From Melampsora larici-populina 98AG31 (lineage: Eukaryota; Basidiomycota; Pucciniomycetes; Pucciniales; Melampsoraceae): a stretch of DNA of 64,000 nt. The notes beneath the pieces are model-generated. The model was not told where the DNA came from. It made no database searches and saw only the letters and a program-made list of their open reading frames with translations. Both the position numbers and the translations under genes were made by a program. Every line of letters begins with the position of its first letter. Position 1 is the first letter of the stretch. Shown one piece after another: positions 45,038 to 58,508 of this stretch. The stretch lies in NCBI RefSeq assembly GCF_000204055.1, contig NW_006768862.1, positions 1,885 through 65,884 on the forward strand, read 5' to 3'.

Positions 45038-47845
45038 TGATGATAAAAAATATGTCCATCCAATTCTTCGTGGTTGTAGCTCAATATTTAACTATTCCTC
45101 TGTTTGTTCAAAAAAGGTATTGCTAGTTAAACTTTTTAGTCAGGGTCTTGTTAATTGTTACAAGGGTTGGACCAGACCCTGGTCAGGGCTGATGAGGTGA
45201 AACTTGTTATGCCTGCTCAGGGTTCCTTGATAACGTCATTGTTCGATTATCGGCTGGCTTGGTAGTCATGTTATTATTGACTTGTTTTGTTAATATGTTT
45301 TCTATGTATGCTACGTTATCGATGTTGCACTCTTGAGACTCGAGTGTAAGAGGTGTAAGTATTTTATTTTTATATGTAGGTTTTTAAGTGGTCTGGCTAG
45401 ATCATGATGTATTGTCAATACTATAGGAGTTTCCTGCGCAGCTGGAAACTTCCTTCAGTTGACAACCATTGATTATATACCCCATAGTCACTCCTTCCAA
45501 GACTGTGATTAGGATCCCATCAACTGGTTCACTTTGAGTGTTGTTGTAGGAGCCTTCAAATGACATTTGATTGAGATTCAACTTGTCTTTGATCAACATT
45601 GTTTTTTGATAGAGACCGTTTTCTGATTTGAATTGAACTGATAAATATGTGATATAATGCAATCAATTGTCTGAGTTGTTTTGAGTTGATAGATCTGGCC
45701 TGAAGATGATAATTTTGATGATGATGAGTCCTTGCGATTCTGGATGAGCAAATTCTCAGGTAATTGAGGATCACAGGGTAGTTTTTTGATCATGAAAGTG
45801 TCAGTTCAAATGAAACCCCTTTGGATGGCAATCTGATAAATTGGATGATTTGGTAAGTTCTGATTTTGACAATCGAATCAAAAATTTAACTCAGTAGTCA
45901 AGGCTAATTTGATGATGCTTGCAGAACAAATTTGATGTCTTATGAAAATTGTAAAGCCTTTTGAGATTCAACTTGGATTGAGACATTCAAATCATTGTTG
46001 ATATAATCAAGTTGTTACTTCTTCGACCAATCTGAGCTGATTTAAATAGATTTATCAAATTTCTCTCAGCCAACCAACATGATACATCAAATTAGTTTTG
46101 ATTGGATATGATCAAACCATGTAACAAACCAAGAAATACCAAGAGACATGGATATTATAAGTGTGTTGATCAAAAGAATCAAACCAAGTGAGATTTAAAT
46201 GATATATGGAAATCTCAAAACCTAGCAGAAGGTAAATAGATTTCTTTTTTAGCTCTTGATGATACATAAATTCTATGCTTTCATAAATCCAATCATGATA
46301 CCCTATGAAGCCTATCCATACAGTAAATAATAAGATTAACGACGTAATCGCACACTTTGCATTAATGTCAATTGATTTGCTCAATACTTATATTGTCTTT
46401 CAAGATCTCAATGCATTGTTAAAAGCTACACAACAAAACTTTGAAACTGTACCTGGATTCAAAATCTATTCACATGTGCATGTTTCTGAAACGACAGGTC
46501 AATTTGAGATTCACAATCTCTAAAGGAGAACCAAGAGCAGCGGGATCAGGGTCATTCAATTATACACAGTGAAATAGTATCTACAGCTATGATGTAAGCA
46601 TTCAGCTTTATATCTCAAGTGTGTAAGCCATTTGGCTCATTACTCTACTAAAGTGCTGTTTGCTTTCCTCAAGCTTTAAGCCTCGGAATCAACATTTTTG
46701 CTGATATGATTCACGAGCTGAAGACTCGCCCAGAAGTACATCAATCTGTAGATGAATTTTAATGGTCATTGCACTCATCTATGTTTGCAATCTAACAGTT
46801 TGCAATCTAACAGAGTGTGTAACCTTGAGCAGGTTGACCAACATACCGCCCTATAACATCACTCACACCTGATATACCCCATCTCATCGCGGTAAGTTTC
46901 ATGGAAAGCTCTTTATGCTCTCTGGGATTGTGGATTAGAATTGGGCCTTTATGGAAAGACAATTGACGTACAGACCGGTGTAAGCTCAAAAGTATTTCTA
47001 CAAGAAGCATACAGAGGACAAAACTGATTAAGATGGTCCAAATTAGGCATGGTCCTATGGTATCACCAGTATTGAGTATTGGAGCTGAAATTGATTCCTA
47101 TGATGAATACCTCTTCAAATCTTATATGTTGCTTCAAGATGATCCACACCTCAAACTATGGGAAGCTGAAAATAAATCTGTATCAACTTATAGATGTTCC
47201 TCTGATGGGTTTGGATTAAAATTTTCTCTTTTTCTAAATGCACAAGATACATAATGACACCTGCCAAGATTTTATTTGTTGGGAATTTTCAGTATTGTGA
47301 GGTGAATATGCCAACTGTATCTATTGCTTCACTCACAGTTGATTCACTCACACCTTTTCCCCTGGATTCCAAAGTCTGAGAGCTGTTAAAATGATTTAAT
47401 GAATTCTTTTGTGTTATCTAACACAATCAAATATTGTCGTGAGACAATATCTGTGTTGCCCATATCTCCAATCAACCTTCTTAATGTAAAATGTGTAGGT
47501 GGTACTAACCAGGAGTTGATTCATTTCCTCAAAGCCAATCAACAGACCTCACTTTTGATGAAGAAAATCCTATTAATCATAAGGATGATCCATTTGTGTT
47601 TACGACAGGAGGAGATATTCTATTCATACCAAATGCAACTGATTTACTTAGAAACCAGCAATCTCAAATTACAATTCCATATTCAACAAATTACAATTCC
47701 ATCTTCAATAAATTACAATTCCATCATCATCAAATTCAAATTCAAATCAAATGGTATGTTTGGTATTTAAACAGTCAGTTTAAGGTCAAAATATTCAAGT
47801 GGATTGCAATTATAAATTAGAGGTTGAACTGATTTTGAATTAGCT
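45038..47845. other. AT-rich region with scattered short frames, none recognised
   Basis: Frames at 45402-45662 (minus), 46305-46523, 47033-47254 and 47399-47770 (plus) have coding-like peptides in places (for example SYMLLQDDPHLKLWEAENKS), but I cannot link them to a family or to each other. They may be remains of one decayed gene on the plus strand that continues at 47846-48245. Confidence 0.3.
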
Positions 47846-48245
47846 GAAATGTCAACAGGTAGAAATGAAGCAAATCCTAATAGTTTGATCCGTTGATTTG
47901 ATTGTGGAATTAGTCAAGCCCCAGTTTTGGATGTAAGGCATGCTTTACATTCTTTGGGATATCTTTTGAGATTGTTTAATTACAACAAAGACTCTGGAGG
48001 TTTTCAATTGATCATCAATATTTATTCTAGATGATATCAAATGTGCAATTATGATCATGATGGTTTTTTGATGTATATAAATTAATGTTTTTGTGATGCT
48101 TTCGTAGTTTTGTTTTGTAGGGTTCTCTTATCAAATTATTATTTGCAAGAGTGACTGAGAAAGCTGACCTTGTACCTGGCATTGACGAAGTTGATTCTGT
48201 TTTAAATCCTAATTGAGTGATCATCAAAATTATTCCAGGAGTAAG
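47846..48245 (+). pseudogene. Possible exons of an unidentified decayed gene
   Basis: Not recognised. One exon-like piece reads MSTGRNEANPNSLIR, TGA, FDCGISQAPVLD and ends at GTAAGG. A second, from a TTTTGTAG acceptor at about 48119, reads GSLIKLLFARVTEKADLVPG then IDEVDSVLNPN, TGA, VIIKIIPG and ends near GTAAGT. Both are interrupted only by TGA. Splice signals and peptide quality suggest a real former gene. Confidence 0.3.
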
Positions 48246-49307
48246 TATTTCCATTCAAAAAGTTTCAGTTAATGTTACATATGAAGTTGTACAAGGGAAG
48301 GAAGAAATTGAGACTAGATTTTATCAAATATGATGTTTTGATTGAATGTTTTCTTCTGTTGATGCTGAGAACATTTTATTGAAGATTATTTGCTTTTCAT
48401 TTTTTTTGTTAGTGGGAAATAAAGTATTAGAAACAGGTGCCCAGATTATTATGAAGGATTCATTTGCAGTAGAATAATTAAAAGGATCAGATAAAGGTAA
48501 AAATCAATTGAAAGAACAAGATTTAGCAGGAATCAAACTTAAGATATCTTACATTTCATTCCACCTCAAAAGAGCTAAACATTTGATAATTAGGAAACTC
48601 ATCTTGAAGGTTTGTTCGATTTATTGTTCATTTCTATTGATCTTCCTTCCAGGATGTTTGGTATGATATCCAGTCTGGAATCTAGAGGGTTGTGAATGAC
48701 AATCCAAGATACCTGGATCTAGATTCAAGGGGTGAAAAAGAACCATAGTCTTTGATTTAGTTGGATGTTGCCCAATAGTGGTGACTAGATTCTCATTGCA
48801 AGACCTTGAACTCTACTAACAGAATAATTTGGCTTATTTAATTAACTCACACTTAATGCTATGAAATTCTTAAGAAAAGATGCTACATACTGAATTTATT
48901 GAACCAGAATTTGACCGTTAGTCTTCCTCAGATGCTATTCAATAATCTATTGAGGCTAATTTTTCTTCTATGGTATATAGCTTTCTTTGGTTTGATCTTA
49001 CAAGATACTCAAATGGAAAGAGATAAAGCAAAAGAAACAGATGAGATATGCAAAACCTCACAGTGAAAGTACATTCACTTTATGTCTAATTCCATCTGGA
49101 TAAAAATAGATGATCCTAAGTTTACTCTGAGAATCAGAGCTAAGTCTGATTATTTGAGATTATCACTCATGTAATTCAATATGGTAAACTGGACATTGAG
49201 GGACAAGATAACTGATGATTGATGATCAATGGATCAAAAGATGATTAATTGTTAGAGCATCAGATAACTTGGTATCAACATGCCTTTTGTGCTTTGAGCT
49301 TTTGAAA
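48246..49307. other. Intergenic, no gene seen
   Basis: AT-rich; nothing recognisable. Confidence 0.4.
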
Positions 49308-49333
49308 GCGGCGGCCCGCCGCTGATTTGCTAG
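49308..49333 (+). mobile_element. Candidate Helitron 3' terminus
   Basis: GCGGCGGCCCGCCGC hairpin (six-base-pair stem), spacer TGATTTG, CTAG, then T. Confidence 0.6.
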
Positions 49334-49835
49334 TGTTATGTAATCTCTGATTAAGCTATGTTTTGCATTGATTGACCATTTATGATCAAAACTTCAAGCT
49401 CTAAAGGCAACATTGAAGCTTGGTATCAATGCAAAGTTGAAAGATGTTTCAATCAGGAAGCTATAAATTGGGAAATTCCAAAAGTTGGACTCAAGTCAAA
49501 ACAGTTGGAAGAAATAGGTTAACAAGATCCTTGCAACTATCACCCATTAATGGATCTGGGTAATCAAACTCTTTCATTGGTGTGTATGTTGGTATCACAG
49601 GCTGTCATTGATTTAGATCCAAAGGAAATGTTTTCCTGATGAAAAAACTTCTCTTGATGGATGAGTTTGACCAAGTAGATGACCCAATGCAGACCAATTC
49701 AGGATAAATGCTTGACTGCCCATACAATTTGTGATTTCAAACATCAGATTAATCAAGAAAATGGGTGTTGAGATGAAGGAGGGGTTTTGATTATCAGATG
49801 AAATGACAAACAGATGTCAAAAGGGGAATACAATG

Positions 49836-50233
49836 TGTTATGACCTGTGACTTACAGATACTTAGCATCCTTATGTGTACTTGGCTGTTGTCATATTACT
49901 TGCCGTGGAGCGTGGAGGACAGGGTTTTCAGTTAGCAATCTAACTACATTACTAGAAGACCTTTCTCACTTGTGCATCTTTACTCATCCCTCCAAGTCCT
50001 ATCACAATGATTAACTGAGGTATGTAGGACAGACATCTATCTTACAAGTGTATTGTAGAGACTTGGTGCATCATCAGTGTGGATTACACTTCATTGATTG
50101 GCAAATCTTAAGCAGCCATACCAATAGTTTATTTATAATCATTATGTTGTTGTGTTTTCATAAACAACTATGTTTCTATGTGTATCTTGACTACTCATAT
50201 AATGATAGTATAGCATGTTATATACCGTGACAA
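49836..50233. repeat. Possible solo LTR
   Basis: Starts TGTTATGACCTG, identical in its first 12 bases to the plus-strand start of the gypsy LTR at 3382, and a plausible end ACAAAACA lies near 50233. I found no target duplication, so the right boundary is uncertain. Confidence 0.3.
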
Positions 50234-50418
50234 AACAATACTTGAGGTACTCTGATATGGAAAATGTTGGGGTTGGGGGTTAGGCTCTGATTTGTCTGAT
50301 TTTTCATCCAACCAATTGCCCCTTACAAAGATTTTCTACTTGAGTGATGTGATGGTTGAGCCAGAATAGCCTCTGGAATTCTTTGCAGATTGATCTAAGA
50401 TGATATTCTCTTACAAGT

Positions 50419-50445
50419 GCGGCGCCCACCGCTCAATTTGGCTAG
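50419..50445 (+). mobile_element. Candidate Helitron 3' terminus
   Basis: GCGGCGCCCACCGC, spacer TCAATTTGG, CTAG, then T. Confidence 0.55.
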
Positions 50446-50890
50446 TACATTATATTCGCAGTGTGAGTGATTTGTATTGATCTTTTCAAAATTGAAGACA
50501 ATTTGAAGCACCTGGAAGGATGTAGGCAGAGCAGTGCCCACCACAAAAACTGGCTGGTTCTCTTTATAATGGTTGCCTGCACATTTCATTTTATTTTTTT
50601 TCAGCAGTGTCATATCAATTCTTACTGTAGGTCTTTTGTATAGGCTTTGTAGAACCTTTTGTCCTATACTGTGCATTCACCTTTGGTCCTTTGTTGTATT
50701 TGGACCCTGCTTGGTCTGATAACACAGGGGTTCCTATCCCACTTCCAAAATAAATCACACCACAATCAGCAACCCTCACTATTGAATCATGACCTGTCAT
50801 ATTTTTCCTACTGTTAAGCAACAATTTTCTTTTATCTATGAATTCTCCAATTGAACTTTCTCCATACCCTGTTAACTCCACCTTGCCAAT

Positions 50891-50990
50891 NNNNNNNNNN
50901 NNNNNNNNNNNNNNNNNNNNNNNNNNNNNNNNNNNNNNNNNNNNNNNNNNNNNNNNNNNNNNNNNNNNNNNNNNNNNNNNNNNNNNNNNN
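50891..50990. other. Assembly gap, 100 N
   Basis: Exactly 100 unknown bases, the usual placeholder for a gap of unknown size. Distances and any element spanning this point are unreliable. Confidence 1.
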
Positions 50991-52898
50991 CCCGTTTCGG
51001 TGACTCAATCCAAATGCTTTGCCTCATTCTTGCAATGTAAAACAGATATTCCTTTGCCCACATCTTAAGGCCTGTACCTTGAACATATCAAGAGATGAAC
51101 GTCTATGAGATGGCCAGTGCTCCCATCTGTCCTTCATGCATGGTTGAAGTCCCTCATCTTTTCTCCTTTGTCAAAAACCTACCAATTAAAACCACCATCT
51201 AAGGTTTTAGCCTTATCGTTGAGAGATATTGTAAACCTAGAGAGTATTATGACATACTCCTAAGGAAGACAAGCTCCGTATAAAAAACAAAACTACATAT
51301 ATTCCTCTTTTCGTTTCATCTTATCTTTGAAAGAACCCTTCAAACATCGCCTTCAAAGAAAAACAGACATCTCCGACTCCAGTTTCAAGAGTCAACATAA
51401 TACATACCCTGACTACATGTTTCCAAACATGAGCCAGGAACAAGCCTGAAACAAAACTATTAATAACCAGACTGATTTGCAATAATCAGACTAGAACGGA
51501 CTAATTGAGATATTACCAAAAGATCCGAAGGGTCCTCTAACGTGGCATATTAAGGGTCATAATTAGAATTCAACTTGAACCCTTGAAAACAAGCAAACAT
51601 GATCAAAGTATGATCATATCACTTCAAACAAAACCTGTCTAGTTCAGAAGAGAACCCTGGACCAAGCCTGCATCAAAATTAACTGAGGAAAACCCTCATC
51701 AACCTCAGCGAAGTCCTTAGGAATCGATATAAAAGGACTATCATCTCGCACCAATAGTAAGAGATCATCTTATACCTTACAAAACAATCAATTTTAGAAA
51801 ACATTCATCTATAACAATTTTAGAAACCCAGCCTATCACTTTTAGCTTAGAATTCTTATTTACCTTATTGTATCTGGAACCTACCCTATCTGTTTCTTGT
51901 GTTTTGCACAAGTTGTTATCGATTAGTGCTTTCAATCTAAAAACCCATTGTTCTTAATTGTCATCAAGATCAGCAAGTTTACATTAAATAGTCACTGTCT
52001 AACATAGTTCTCAGATCTTCTTATAGAATAAAAGATAAAGCCAGTCTTTTTCTTGTTTTGATTAAGTAGTAGAACTTACGGCTTGCCCTGGAATAGGAGT
52101 ACTTTGTACCCATTCAAAGAAGACCTTAGATATTATTGAAATATCTAGTGAGTACCTTTTCTTTTTAGTTCTTCTAGTAAATACACAACAACTAACTTTG
52201 GGCTCGAATTTACCTCCGTAAAGATTCTTGACTTTATCAAAACAAAGCCCACCCAGCTTGATTACTCAAATTATAGTGAGTTTGTGTAGTCTGAGCTCTA
52301 TAAAAGCATAATTTTATAGACTTCAGCTGACAGATATATTCTCCAAGAAGAGTTTTATGAAAAGTCAACATTAGTTGCAATTGTAAAGCATAGTGATTAT
52401 GATAACTCTGTTAGTGCCCCTCGGGCTCTGATGAACCTTGAGCATATGAGTTGATACATTGATTGTAGGTGCACAAGATGATCATGTAACAAACCAAGTT
52501 GAAAACCATCTAGAACAATGTACTCAAAGCAACATAAAAGTTTTAGGTTGGAATGTGGGTCAATATATTGGGTTACGCAACCACTGTGCCAATACATCAT
52601 AGAACATTTGATCTTTGGGAGCCCCATTATCAACTTTGTAAAAGTTTAGTGATTGCCATTGTACTTAGTGACAATGTGCTGATTGATCTATTTTCAAAAA
52701 CCAGGGCAACACATTTTTGGGACACTGAAAGGGAGCTATCTAAAATACACAAGTTGAAAGAAAATACAACTTACACATCAAAATCACATCACCTGACAAT
52801 GTCAAACTTATAGTTGGACCAAACCGATTCTCATTGGGACTTGGAAATTTATAGGGAGTTGGAATTGGACTTGCCACTGAGATTGCCAACTAACTTGT
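50991..52898. other. Intergenic, no gene seen
   Basis: AT-rich with many A/T-rich direct words but no recognisable coding sequence. Its flavour between about 51180 and 52100 resembles decayed LTR sequence, without identifiable ends. Confidence 0.4.
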
Positions 52899-52901
52899 AA
52901 T

Positions 52902-53717
52902 CACTACACAGAATGTAATCTTTACCAGGTGGTAAAGAAAACTACTGACATAGAAAAATCCTGACACAACAGGAAGAGAGCTAAAAATCTGAAAAAATAT
53001 GCACTTTGTTCCTAGATGTTGGGGTGTCATGATCAGTATTTTTTTGTATTTTACACACAGATATTGGTTAATGTAGTAACAATAAAGGCTAAAGATCATC
53101 AACAACCCACCTGTAACACTACCTGAAATTTGGGTCATGATTATGAAGACAATATTTTGTGGTCTAAACACTTCAATAACTTTTGCAATTCTGCTCCAAA
53201 TGACTCTATTTTCGGTTCATTCAAAAGCTGAACCATCCTCCTTTACACTTCATAAAGGTAGTAAGGTGTTATCTGGCCATGTAAACACTCTACATATGTT
53301 CAAACATTCCCGAATAAATAGCTCTGTAGGATCTTTTGCAGACCGGCTACAGATGTGATGCCTCAAAGGTAAATGTAGAGGAAGGACCCACCTTTTTGAT
53401 GAACTGAAAATTGAGTTATTTGATTCAGAACTGCAAAAGTTATTGATGTTTGAAGATTTCAAAATCCTGTCTTCAAAATCATGGGCCAAATTCCAGGTAT
53501 TGTTACAGGTGGGTTTTTGATGATTATCAGCCTTTATTGGGAGTACATTAACCAATATTTGTCTGTAAAATACAAAAGAATACTCATCATGACGCCCCAA
53601 CATCTAGGAACAAGGTCCATATTTTTTCAGATTTTTAGCTCTCTTCCTGTTGCCTCAGGATTTTTCTATGGCACTAGTTTTCTTTACCGCCCGGTAAAGA
53701 TTACATTTTGTGTAGTG
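52902..53717 (+). mobile_element. Fold-back CACTA-type MITE, second subfamily
   Basis: 816 bp with CACTACACAGAATGTAATC at the left and the inverse at the right (CACTACACAAAATGTAATC), long inverted arms of about 270 bp, and an AAT duplication at 52899-52901 and 53718-53720. Its interior shows faint similarity to the copies at 24004 and 30333, and its length is the same, so they appear to be diverged members of one superfamily. No coding capacity. Confidence 0.88.
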
Positions 53718-53944
53718 AATGCTCAGTGAATTGCGCATTAACTCTGGGTAAATCTGAGTCATGTTGTTTTTGAAAAGTTTTTGCAAACCTAGATAAGATG
53801 ACATGAACAGTAACATAATTGGCATGGCCCTGTGAAGTACTGAAGAGAATACCAAGGCATTGGTCCTGCTAGGTTCAAAATAAAAAAATCTATCATATGT
53901 TTAGTTGGAGTTGAGGATCCCAGAGACTGTCATATTCCTACAGA

Positions 53945-54127
53945 CACTGCAAAAATAATGTATTTTTCCAAGGTGAAAAATGATTGACATTAATGCACAA
54001 AATGATTAATAATGCAGAATTAATGCAGAAAAATGCAGAATTAATGCAGAATTAATGCATTTTTAATCATTTTGTGAAATAAATGTAATCATTTTTCACC
54101 TGGGAAAAATACATTATATTTGCAGTG
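53945..54127 (+). mobile_element. CACTG-ended MITE, complete copy
   Basis: 183 bp, with CACTGCAAAAATAATGTATT at the left and a near-perfect inverse at the right (ATACATTATATTTGCAGTG), flanked by AGA on both sides (53942-53944 and 54128-54130). The interior carries tandem TTAATGCAGAA units. It is almost identical to the truncated copy at 21977-22141. Confidence 0.9.
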
Positions 54128-54321
54128 AGAGTGAGGTCCTATATATGAGGCACTGGACTCCACATTGTATCACAGTTAATACCTAGTGAGGTATGGACAT
54201 CTTAGATGCTTTTATGTGATTTCCCAACTGACCTGGTGCAGGCATGCCCGCAAAGTCTCCAGTATTTACATATGTATTAGATATATTGACAATTGTGTTT
54301 GTTGGTGTGTGGTCCTGCACA

Positions 54322-54645
54322 CAGGGCTCAGGGCGGACAGATGGGGTCAAAATGCAATGATTTTGACTGATATTGCCATTGAATGCATACCACACTTGAT
54401 TTTGAGGCTATATGAACCTACTTGGACATCAAAAAGAGCTATGATGGGGCTATGTTGAAAGAAAAAGCTTGATTGGTTTTGGTTAATCAAGCAAAAAATC
54501 AACATGCACCCAGGCAGGCAGGGCTGCCTGCATGCCGGCAAGACATTTGTGACTAGGCTCCAGTGTGACAGGGCGCAGACCGTCAGCTTCAAATATCTGG
54601 TGGGCAGAGTCAGCAGGTCAGAGCCGGAGCCAGGTCACAGCCCTA
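54322..54645 (+). mobile_element. Short relative of the 18176-19537 hAT-type element
   Basis: Left end CAGGGCTCAGGGCGG and right end CAGGTCACAGCCCTA, similar to the ends at 18176 and 19537. Inside, GGCTATATGAACCTAC and AAAGAGCTAT match the interior near 19313-19345. No exact 8-bp duplication is visible, so this is an older copy or its boundary is slightly off. Confidence 0.5.
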
Positions 54646-57600
54646 TATCGAACTGTACAGGTGCTGTTGTGCCTTGGGCACATGTAAAATTCATTCATTT
54701 ATGGGAAAATGCAAAGTTGAGCAAGTGGCACAGGCCCTCCCAGCTAGCAAACAAGCAAAGGCCAGTGCCATGCTCAAGCCACCCTCAGGTGTTAAGTGTC
54801 TCCTAAATAGGATCAATGTTGTTTGCTTCTATCTCTGCTCTATGGGTAAATGCTAGATTTTACACACTCTTAGTTTCAGATATGTCTAGTCTACGATATG
54901 CTCTACATATCTCTGTTCTCAGCTTTATGATTCTATCCTAACCTAGGATTTCCTAAGGTGAGCATAGTGTGGGGGGTGTCTAAAGTCTGGAAGTGTCCCA
55001 GGGTCCTCCCAGGCCTGCTTGTGAGGCCCTGTGGGGTCTGACGCCCGGTTGCTTCCAAGCTCCAGATGGTGTAAAGTGCCTGAAAAGGGTACCAAAGAGG
55101 TATTGTCCTAGCCTAGGGATTGGTGGGTGGGTCCAAAAAATTAGATTGTTCAATGCTTAAACAACTTGTAGAGCCTGAGTGCTTGAAAACTTTACCACTG
55201 AGTTGTAGGAAAAAATGGCTGGAGATAGGGAGAAAGTTTCCTTCCTTCTTCTGTATCTTTGACCACCCAACCTTGTTGTGTATGTATTGTTACATGTGCA
55301 CCTCATCAAGATTTACCCTCCTAGATATGATAAAAATTCTTAACATGTTGTACCTTTGGTGGGAAGATACCATCAATGCATTATGGAGAGGTGGAAGCAC
55401 AAAAAACAGAGTTTTGAAAACAGATTTTTTGGACAGTTTTCCTTATATCCTGATTTCTCATGCCTATGTTCTCACATTGATGTGGGAACCTCAATTCAAG
55501 CAGATCCCACAGGTCCTTGTGCACCAATATCAAGCAGCATTGATGCCATTTTGCTTGGTCAGATAGCTACTCAATTCCGTGCTTCCCTTGCCCACAAAAG
55601 TCAACCTTGACGTGCCCTGATTCATCAAATTGAGGTATCAACCAGAATGACTCATATGACCCACTATTCTTCACCGGTGCCATACTTCATCTATGTTGAT
55701 CAAGACCCATATCAAAATAATGGGGTTCAACTCAGAAAATTCCTAAAATACATTTACCCCTAAAGCAAAATGCTACTTTAAAAGTTGAATATTGAAAACA
55801 CTATTGGAAAGCACCACCTGAGAAGCACATTGCTGCAACTTGGTTTGATATACAACATGTAACAGAAAGCTTGGATAAAATCTTGAGTGATGATAGTTGA
55901 GCGGGTGATATGAATATATTCAACATATGTATGCTTAGCCAACAAGAACAGACTCTTATTGAATGCTATAGATTTGGTCAGACTAACTACCTGCAGGCCA
56001 GGCAAACCTTCTTCTGCAACATCTTTTCCTTCATGCCAGTACATGGTAGTATCCCAACCCCAAATCAATGCAGTAAAATTTGGAAAGACTTTGGTGACAG
56101 AATTTAGCAAGATCCAACAAAATTCAGATTCATCAGTAGAGCGTTCAGTGATGATACATCATTATCAATGCAGCAACAGATATGGCGCTGGTATTGTACC
56201 TGAAATACCTGTACTCACCTGTATGGCAATACTTGGGAAATTGAGTATCCAGTACCGTACCTCACCCCAGGTATGGTATTGAGTACCGTATATTGTTGCT
56301 GAGACCACCTTATGCTCCAAGTCCCAGTAACATAACCTTGTTAAAGGGTTGGTATGGTACTGGACTGGTGCCTTGTCCAAAATTATGATATGTTACACCG
56401 GGTCTGTGTGGCAGTCTCTCGATGACCAGCGCACACAGACTGCCTTTGAGGCACAAAGGCAATTTGTGTGCGCCTGCCGGCAAGCATACACCACACAAAC
56501 ACAGTGGCACAGTATTTTACCTGGGCAGGTACCACAGAGTACCTTGCCTAGTACCTGATGAAGTAGCTTATAAAATGAATTCAAAAAGTGAATCCAAGAT
56601 GAAATATACACATATGAATAGATAATTAAAAAAAGAAATAACAAAACAGGAAAGAAGACCCCAGTAATGAAGATACAGTAATCTGAAACCCGCCGCTGTG
56701 GTGAGCAGGATCTCTACTTGAGCAAAAAATTAAAAATTATGCAAAAAATTGTGTTTTGGTCAAAATCAAATTGATGAGTGAGGTGTTTAGTCGTTGAGGG
56801 TCTCATAGTTGATTTAGAATCAGCATTTCAATATCTTTTTAATCATATATTAATTACATGATTTGATAAGAACAATCACAAGAAGAGAAAATTTTGAAAA
56901 AGTTTGTAAACATAGTATAAGAGTGAAATGAATTGAAAAGAATTAGTAAGGGAAGAATTGATGGAGAAAAACATTTATTTTGAGTCTTCAAGAATGGGAA
57001 TTGTTATGAAAAGAATGAAATAAGAAGGACAAAATTAGAAGAGTTGAAGGAAAATTTGAAAATATGGGTATTAAGAGTTGGAAATGGGTTTTAGGTTATT
57101 ATTATGAAATTTATTGGTTCAGAAAGGTGTTGTTATGAAAGAGAAGTATAACATTAGTCTTCAAAAACTTTAATCATGGAGATCGATAAGGGAGGTGTGA
57201 AGTTATTCAAGAAAGTGGGAATTTCAAAAAGGGGTACTATGGTATTAATTCCTGTGTAGTGATGTCATTGAGGGATTGATGGCTCCAAGAGGTTTTCAGA
57301 TTGATTTTATGGTTATATTCACAATTGGATCGATGTGGGATGATCTTTTGAGAAAAGAAATCATTATTAGACGTGCAAATGGTCAAATTTTGTCAAAAAT
57401 GGAGGTTTTCACTTGATTACATATGTCAAGACTCGTCAGAATTGGATGGGTGATAGCTCAATCAACGCAATATTATTCATTTCATAATGTAAAACCTTTA
57501 AACCATGAGTAACAGATGAGTAGTGAAAAAGCTATAAGGAAACAAACAAAATGGAGTGAGTTTTGAATTTGGCACTTACATACACATGTAATGCAACATT

Positions 57601-58508
57601 TACATGACAAAAGCTTATTTTCTCAATTTCTACAGGTCAATAACTTATTCATCACACATCAGTAATAGGTTATATCCGGGTGATAAATGATCAGTATCAC
57701 AAGGGCCACAACATGAGCTATAGTAATCCAAAATTGGGCAACTTTACAAAAAATCTCTAATTCCAAAAATGGTTCTCAGCTATGAATATTAGGATAAAAT
57801 TCCCTGTATTCATCATAAGAAGACTTGCTCATCCTTTTTAACATCAATTGATAAAATTCACAGCTTGAATCACAACAAACAATAGTTGTAGGTCACTTGT
57901 TACTTACTGATGGGAATGTCACAATTAATAGGTGTATGTCAAAATGTGAGGTCTGTAAATTTGGTCCAGGTTTTATTTTGTTTTATTACCTTTTTGGTAA
58001 TTGACATCATGGCTCTTTACCATTTTACCATTCCAGTTTTTACCACCTATTATCATCCTTCCTCATTTTGAAAAATCCTTTCATTCTTTATCATCTTCTA
58101 GTGATCTATTTTTTGAAGCCCTCCCAGCCCTCCCTTGATCTATTTATTTTTTGTGTTAAGTGCTTTTGTCAAAAGTGTGGGGTATATTCTTATTTGTGTG
58201 GTTAATTCTTTTGATTGTTTTTATTTAAAAAAAAGAAGAAAGTAGAAGAAATTATGGTTATGTTTGTTGAATTGTTGTCTATGTTATATTTTCAAGTATT
58301 GTTTTACTATGTACAGGTGTTATATATTATACTGCTTATTATTATTAGCCGCTAGCCACCCCGTAGGGTGTTGATCTTTGTGGACATGATGTTATTCATC
58401 CCTTTGGGGAACTTGGCCCAGCACTCTCGAGTTTTGTTCTTCGTGATTTTTTGTAAGTACCATAAAGTGACATTTCTAATAATAATGACATCATAAGGTT
58501 ACATTTAT
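54646..58508. other. Intergenic, no gene seen
   Basis: Open frames at 55120-55566 and 55778-56110 resemble no family I know. Around 56190-56560 the words GGTAC and GTACC recur in both orientations, a locally palindromic patch that could be a decayed MITE. From 56650 to 58400 the DNA is AT-rich and featureless. Confidence 0.4.

Noticed and set aside
50838..51068. Frames running across the N gap
   Set aside because: They consist largely of undetermined residues and have no support.
55120..55566. 148-codon plus-strand frame
   Set aside because: No motif, odd Cys/Trp/Met-rich composition and no plausible neighbours or splice structure; left as unassigned.
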